Shown here piece after piece: positions 60,259 through 64,000 of a DNA stretch of 64,000 bases (positions are counted from its first letter, which is position 1; each line of letters starts with the position of its first letter). The stretch comes from Petrocella atlantisensis. Its GTDB lineage: Bacteria > Bacillota > Clostridia > Lachnospirales > Vallitaleaceae. The stretch spans positions 2,104,001 to 2,168,000 of the forward strand of contig NZ_LR130778.1 in NCBI RefSeq assembly GCF_900538275.1, written 5' to 3'. Both the position numbers and the translations under genes were made by a program. Below the pieces are notes generated by a model that saw nothing but the letters and a program-made list of their open reading frames with translations, searched no databases and was not told the origin of the DNA.

Positions 60259-61611
60259 ATGGATAATAATCTAAACGGACTTTTAACAAAATGGAGTAAT
60301 CAGTCTTGTCGTGCTAACAAAGTGAATAAGGAACTATATACTCGCTATGAAGTGAAACGTGGTCTTAGAGACATTGATGGCAAAGGTGTGCTGGCCGGTC
60401 TGACCCGTATTGGCGAAGTACACGCCTACATCATATCCGATGGCAAATCTGTGCCTGTACCGGGACGATTAAGTTATAGAGGTATTAACATAGAAGATCT
60501 GGTGAAAGGCTTTTTGAAAGATGATCGTTATGGCTATGAAGAAACCTGCTTTTTACTGCTTGTGGGACACCTTCCAGATGCCATTGAACTTCGAGATTTT
60601 AGAGGGTTAATTGCCAGCAATTATGAACTGCCGAGAGACTTTGTGCGAGACATCATCATGAAAGCACCAAGTAAGGACTTGATGAACACCATCGCTAGGA
60701 GTGTGTTGACCCTTTTTTGTTTTGATGATCTGGCCGATGACCTTAGTGAAAGAAATGTCTTTAGGCAAAGCATACAGTTAATCGCTAATTTTCCACTATT
60801 GGCTATTTATGGCTATCAAGCATACGCCCATTATCATGAGAAGAAAAGCTTTGTCATCCATTCTCCAAGAAAAGATTTAAGTATTGCAGAGAACATCTTA
60901 TATATGTTAAGGCATGATAACCAACATACCAATCTAGAAGCCAAGCTTTTGGATTTGGCCCTGGTACTACATGCAGAACATGGTGGTGGTAATAACTCCA
61001 CTTTTACAACCCACGTTGTGTCATCCGCCTACACAGATATTTATTCAGTGGTGGCTGCAGCCATGGGATCCTTAAAAGGTCTTAGACATGGTGGCGCCAA
61101 TATCAAAGTGGTGGAGATGTTTGATGAAATTAAAGCCAATGTAGACAACTGGGAAGATCCGGAGGAAGTCACCAATTATGTAGAAAAGTTAGTAACAAAG
61201 CAGGCCTACGACAGAACCGGATTGGTCTATGGCATCGGTCATGCTGTTTACTCCATCTCTGATCCTAGAGCGATTATATTCAAGGGATATGTTAGAGAAC
61301 TGGCAAAAGAAAAGGGACTGGATAAAGAATTTGAGCTTTATAATCTGGTAGAAAAAATAGCACCCGAAGTCATTGGTAAACATCGTAAGATCTATAAAGG
61401 TATATCCGCCAACGTCGACTTCTATTCAGGGTTTGTTTATAGGATGTTGGACATACCGCAACAACTCTTCACACCTCTTTTTGCGGTAGCAAGAATCAGT
61501 GGATGGTGCGCCCATATCCTAGAAGAATTAGCCAATGATGGGAAGATTATCCGCCCGGCCTATAACTGTGTAGAACCAAAGCGTATATATTTGCCCCTTG
61601 AAAAACGATGA
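60259..61611 (+). CDS. Citrate synthase
   Basis: A 450-aa enzyme of the citrate/2-methylcitrate synthase family, joining oxaloacetate and acetyl-CoA to citrate. Key blocks: SYRGINIEDLVKGF, LHAEHGGGNNSTFTTHVVSS (first catalytic His region), GSLKGLRHGGANIKV (second His), VYGIGHAVYSISDPRA and NVDFYSGFVYRML with the catalytic Asp, and RISGWCAHILEEL. It is longer than the usual 370-430 aa because of an N-terminal extension, as in other Clostridia enzymes. ATG has AAGGA upstream. The IS110 element ends only about 30-70 bp before it, so its promoter may have been changed. Confidence 0.94.
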   Translation: MDNNLNGLLTKWSNQSCRANKVNKELYTRYEVKRGLRDIDGKGVLAGLTRIGEVHAYIISDGKSVPVPGRLSYRGINIEDLVKGFLKDDRYGYEETCFLLLVGHLPDAIELRDFRGLIASNYELPRDFVRDIIMKAPSKDLMNTIARSVLTLFCFDDLADDLSERNVFRQSIQLIANFPLLAIYGYQAYAHYHEKKSFVIHSPRKDLSIAENILYMLRHDNQHTNLEAKLLDLALVLHAEHGGGNNSTFTTHVVSSAYTDIYSVVAAAMGSLKGLRHGGANIKVVEMFDEIKANVDNWEDPEEVTNYVEKLVTKQAYDRTGLVYGIGHAVYSISDPRAIIFKGYVRELAKEKGLDKEFELYNLVEKIAPEVIGKHRKIYKGISANVDFYSGFVYRMLDIPQQLFTPLFAVARISGWCAHILEELANDGKIIRPAYNCVEPKRIYLPLEKR

Positions 61612-61637
61612 TAAATATAAAAGTGTAAAATCAAAAA

Positions 61638-61675
61638 AACAGGTTGACCGGCTATAGGCAACCCGTTTTTTTTAC
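61638..61675 (+). terminator. Terminator after citrate synthase
   Basis: AACAGGTTG..CAACCCGTT followed by TTTTTTT, about 25 nt after the stop codon. DNA from 61676 to 61845 is AT-rich with a likely promoter (TATAAT near 61732) but no gene. Confidence 0.85.
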
Positions 61676-61845
61676 TTAAAAATAATACTACTAATATAAT
61701 AAAACTTCACAAATCCATCACATGCTTTTTATATAATGAGATTACAAATCCGCAGTTGCCAATAGTAAGCGTTATAGCAATAGGTATAGGACGGTGGATC
61801 TAAGATGAAATTTTTATACAAAATAGAATAAAGTGAGGTATTCAT

Positions 61846-63024
61846 GTGAAGAGAAAGTATTTATATTTGGTAGTTTCATTGGTTTTAATCGGTGGCATCT
61901 TTTGGTACATGGTACCGAAGAATACTGCAGAAGGCGCACCGGTTGAGGTGATTGAAGAAGTAAAAGTGACAGCTGGTGATGTTTTGATTGATTTTATTGC
62001 AGATGGCAATGTGCGTATCTTATCAAAAGACCAGTTCTTTAATACAAGCGGGGTCCTTGAGGCACTTTACTTTGACGTTGGGGATGTTGTGGCCAAAGGA
62101 GATCTCTTGGCAAAATTAAGTACAGACGACCTAGCATTAAAAATCAAACAAACTGAGATTGCCATTAACACAGAGATTGAAAGACAAAAAGAAAGTATAA
62201 CCAATCATACATATGACATACAAATGCAAGAGGCGATCATTGAAAGTCTCACAAAAGAACTTCAGCGCGAGATGAGTCTACTAGAGACCATGGCCACATA
62301 TCCGAGTATCTACACACCGAATGAGCATAATGACCAATTGTATAAAAAAGAACAACTGGAAGCGACTTTAGATTCTGAGAAAAATGAACTTCAGAAGCTT
62401 AAGAATGAAAGCCAAGCGCTGAATAATTTGCTCATTGATGACAAGAAGGTGATCCTAGAGTTGTTGAAGCTGGATTTAGAAAAGGCATATTTGTATGCGG
62501 ATACAGATGGGGTTATTGGTACGATTCATGGTGTGGTGAATACCAGTATAGGAACAACAAACGCTTTTTTAACCATACTGGATCAGGAACAGCCTATGAT
62601 TTTGTCCATGGTATCTGAGCTGGATATTGGTCAAGTGACATTAGGTCAAAAAGTATTGGTTGAGCTTGAAAGCGATTATGGTATGACTTATGAAGGTCGT
62701 GTCTCATGGATTAGCATGACCCCCACCATTGATAATAATGGGATTGTTTCCTATGAAGTCGAGATTATCTTGGAAAAATATCCGGATACCATTCGATCTG
62801 GCTTATCGGCTTTGCTACATATTGTACTAAAGGAACGTTTGGATGTACTGGTCATTCCAAATTCAGCCGTAAAGATTGTTAATAATCAACAAGTGGTTGA
62901 GGTGAAAGTAAGCGACCAAATTCAAGAAAGAATAGTGGTTACAGGGTTAACCGATGGTGTTAATGTTGAAGTTATACAGGGACTGGAAGAAGGAGAAACA
63001 CTTATTGTACGTAGCTTAAAATAA
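61846..63024 (+). CDS. MacA/HlyD-type efflux adaptor protein
   Basis: A 392-aa protein starting with GTG at 61846 behind GTGAGG. An N-terminal transmembrane anchor (LYLVVSLVLIGGIFWYMV) is followed by a lipoyl/barrel-sandwich domain (GVLEALYFDVGDVVAKGDLLAKL), a long coiled coil (about residues 105-215), the second lipoyl half (AYLYADTDGVIGTIHGVVNT) and beta-barrel plus membrane-proximal domains. This is the layout of membrane-fusion adaptors of ABC efflux pumps. It is coupled to a MacB-type permease gene 14 nt downstream. In monoderm bacteria such adaptors serve peptide or lipid export and bacitracin-like resistance. Confidence 0.93.
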   Translation: MKRKYLYLVVSLVLIGGIFWYMVPKNTAEGAPVEVIEEVKVTAGDVLIDFIADGNVRILSKDQFFNTSGVLEALYFDVGDVVAKGDLLAKLSTDDLALKIKQTEIAINTEIERQKESITNHTYDIQMQEAIIESLTKELQREMSLLETMATYPSIYTPNEHNDQLYKKEQLEATLDSEKNELQKLKNESQALNNLLIDDKKVILELLKLDLEKAYLYADTDGVIGTIHGVVNTSIGTTNAFLTILDQEQPMILSMVSELDIGQVTLGQKVLVELESDYGMTYEGRVSWISMTPTIDNNGIVSYEVEIILEKYPDTIRSGLSALLHIVLKERLDVLVIPNSAVKIVNNQQVVEVKVSDQIQERIVVTGLTDGVNVEVIQGLEEGETLIVRSLK

Positions 63025-63038
63025 GAAGAAGGTGAATG

Positions 63039-64000
63039 ATGAAAATAACAGAAATATTTAGAGCTATTTTTACCAATATACTGGCCAATAAGTTTAGGGT
63101 TTTTTTGACCATGCTTGGCATCATTGTTGGCGCAGCTACCATCATCATGGTGGTAGGCATAGGGAAAGCCTCAGAAAAAGCGGTTGAAGAACAGTTTGCT
63201 ATGCTAAATGTCGGAACGCTTTATGTTCAAACGGGTCCGGGTAGCAAAGATACCCTATCAAAAGAAGATGTGAACCTCATAACAGAGAATGCAGAAAATG
63301 TACAAGGGGCGACCATCTTAATGACCACACGAGGCGATATTAGTTCTAATTATGAGACTTTTAATGGTTCTATCTCGGGTGTGACAAGCATCTTTGATGA
63401 AATGAGTAATTTGTCCATGTATCAAGGCACTTTTATTGAAGTAGCTCAGGATGAACGACGTGAAAGGGTTGTTGTTCTAGGGTACACCTTAGCAGAGACA
63501 CTTTTTCCGGAAGATATTGAAAAGGCGATTGGTGAGAGTATTACCATAAGCGGCAAACGCTATATTGTGGTGGGTATTATTGATCGTGTTGGCGATGCCA
63601 TTCAAGGTTTACTTATTGATGAAGCGGCTATATTACCATACTCGACAGCAGAAAGTTATGTAGTGGGATCGTCAGGAAAACCTAGAATCATTGCAGTAGC
63701 AAAAGACATCAATGCCGTTGAAAACGCTATTATTGAACTTGAGCAGATCTTTAGAGAGGCGTACCGGCCTGTAGGTGGCGTTGATTTAGTAATCAAAGAT
63801 GCTGGAAGTAAATTAGTAGCAGCACAAGACAGTGCAAAAACTATGTCTGTTCTATTAATCTCTGTCGCGACCATTGTATTAATTGTTGGTGGTATAGGTA
63901 TTATGAATGTTCTTTTTGTATCAGTAAGAGAACGAACAAAAGAGATTGGCATCTTAAAAGCGCTGGGTGCCAGAAGAGCGGATATATTATTACAGTTTTT
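63039..64000 (+). CDS. MacB-type ABC transporter permease (partial, runs off window)
   Basis: The frame is open from the ATG pair at 63036/63039 (AAGGTGA upstream) to the right edge, 320 codons. It starts with [35 protein letters not shown], the first transmembrane helix of MacB/LolC-type permeases. The extracytoplasmic MacB_PCD domain follows (residues about 45-240, with [16 protein letters not shown]). The FtsX-type helices begin at [40 protein letters not shown]. The family usually has about 400 aa without its ATPase, which would be expected further right. It works with the adaptor just before it. Confidence 0.93.
   Translation, partial: MKITEIFRAIFTNILANKFRVFLTMLGIIVGAATIIMVVGIGKASEKAVEEQFAMLNVGTLYVQTGPGSKDTLSKEDVNLITENAENVQGATILMTTRGDISSNYETFNGSISGVTSIFDEMSNLSMYQGTFIEVAQDERRERVVVLGYTLAETLFPEDIEKAIGESITISGKRYIVVGIIDRVGDAIQGLLIDEAAILPYSTAESYVVGSSGKPRIIAVAKDINAVENAIIELEQIFREAYRPVGGVDLVIKDAGSKLVAAQDSAKTMSVLLISVATIVLIVGGIGIMNVLFVSVRERTKEIGILKALGARRADILLQF

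Overview
The window looks like a chromosomal segment of a low-GC, spore-former-type Clostridia (Firmicutes/Bacillota), most likely in or near Lachnospirales. This is inferred from strong AAGGAGG ribosome-binding sites, TTG/GTG starts, Rho-independent terminators, three-copy SLH surface proteins, stalk-domain (Cu_amine_oxidN1-type) proteins, a LiaS/NarL-type two-component pair and RelBE/HigBA modules. I cannot name a species.

Region 1 (1-9.1 kb) is a mobile-element pile-up. It holds an ISL3 transposase start running off the left edge and two different IS66 elements facing outward. Between them lies a three-gene tyrosine-recombinase element (trio, RIT/Tn554-like) bounded by 27-bp terminal inverted repeats and a 27-bp direct repeat. 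Each flank cuts an IS66 tnpB at the same conserved Gly-x-Thr-Asp codon.

Region 2 (9.1-20.5 kb) is an accessory island rich in toxin-antitoxin-like modules: RelB/RelE-type, DinJ/YoeB, a HipA-like kinase with a downstream HTH partner, HigB/HigA, a Phd-Uma2 fusion and an AAA-DUF4143 ATPase. A unit of about 1.6 kb (AlbA_2/RecG-like pseudogene, RhuM-like remnant, 74-aa protein) occurs twice, and the two copies are damaged at different places. Transposase fragments of IS1182 and IS3 type are scattered through it.

Region 3 (20.5-31.6 kb) has DAHP synthase (aroF) behind an aromatic-rich leader peptide and attenuator, a broken IS1634-type element sitting between two 165-bp copies of the aroF/diguanylate cyclase intergenic region, a diguanylate cyclase, a TetR-GPH symporter operon, small genes, a sortase-type surface protein and a secreted protein. 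From 10.4 to 31.6 kb, nearly every + strand gene is followed within a few bases of its stop codon by a dispersed repeat (core GGGACGGTTCTTCCGGTTC). In several copies this leads into a terminator hairpin whose stem covaries.

Region 4 (31.6-64 kb) lacks that repeat and is devoted mainly to the cell surface. It contains four SLH-domain proteins, an unusual 508-aa XRE-type regulator lying between two matching palindromic promoter regions, a propeller/stalk protein with a TolC-family protein, a NarL-type two-component system, a D,D-carboxypeptidase, tRNA-Pro(CGG), a 1063-aa exported protein with an internal composition shift, a CPA2 antiporter, a phosphoesterase, an M14 carboxypeptidase with stalk domains, citrate synthase, and the start of a MacA/MacB-type efflux operon running off the right edge. 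An 83-bp MITE-like element occurs twice in opposite orientation, and an IS110 element (bridge-RNA family) sits before citrate synthase.

All calls come from reading the sequence and recalled family motifs; no database search was made.
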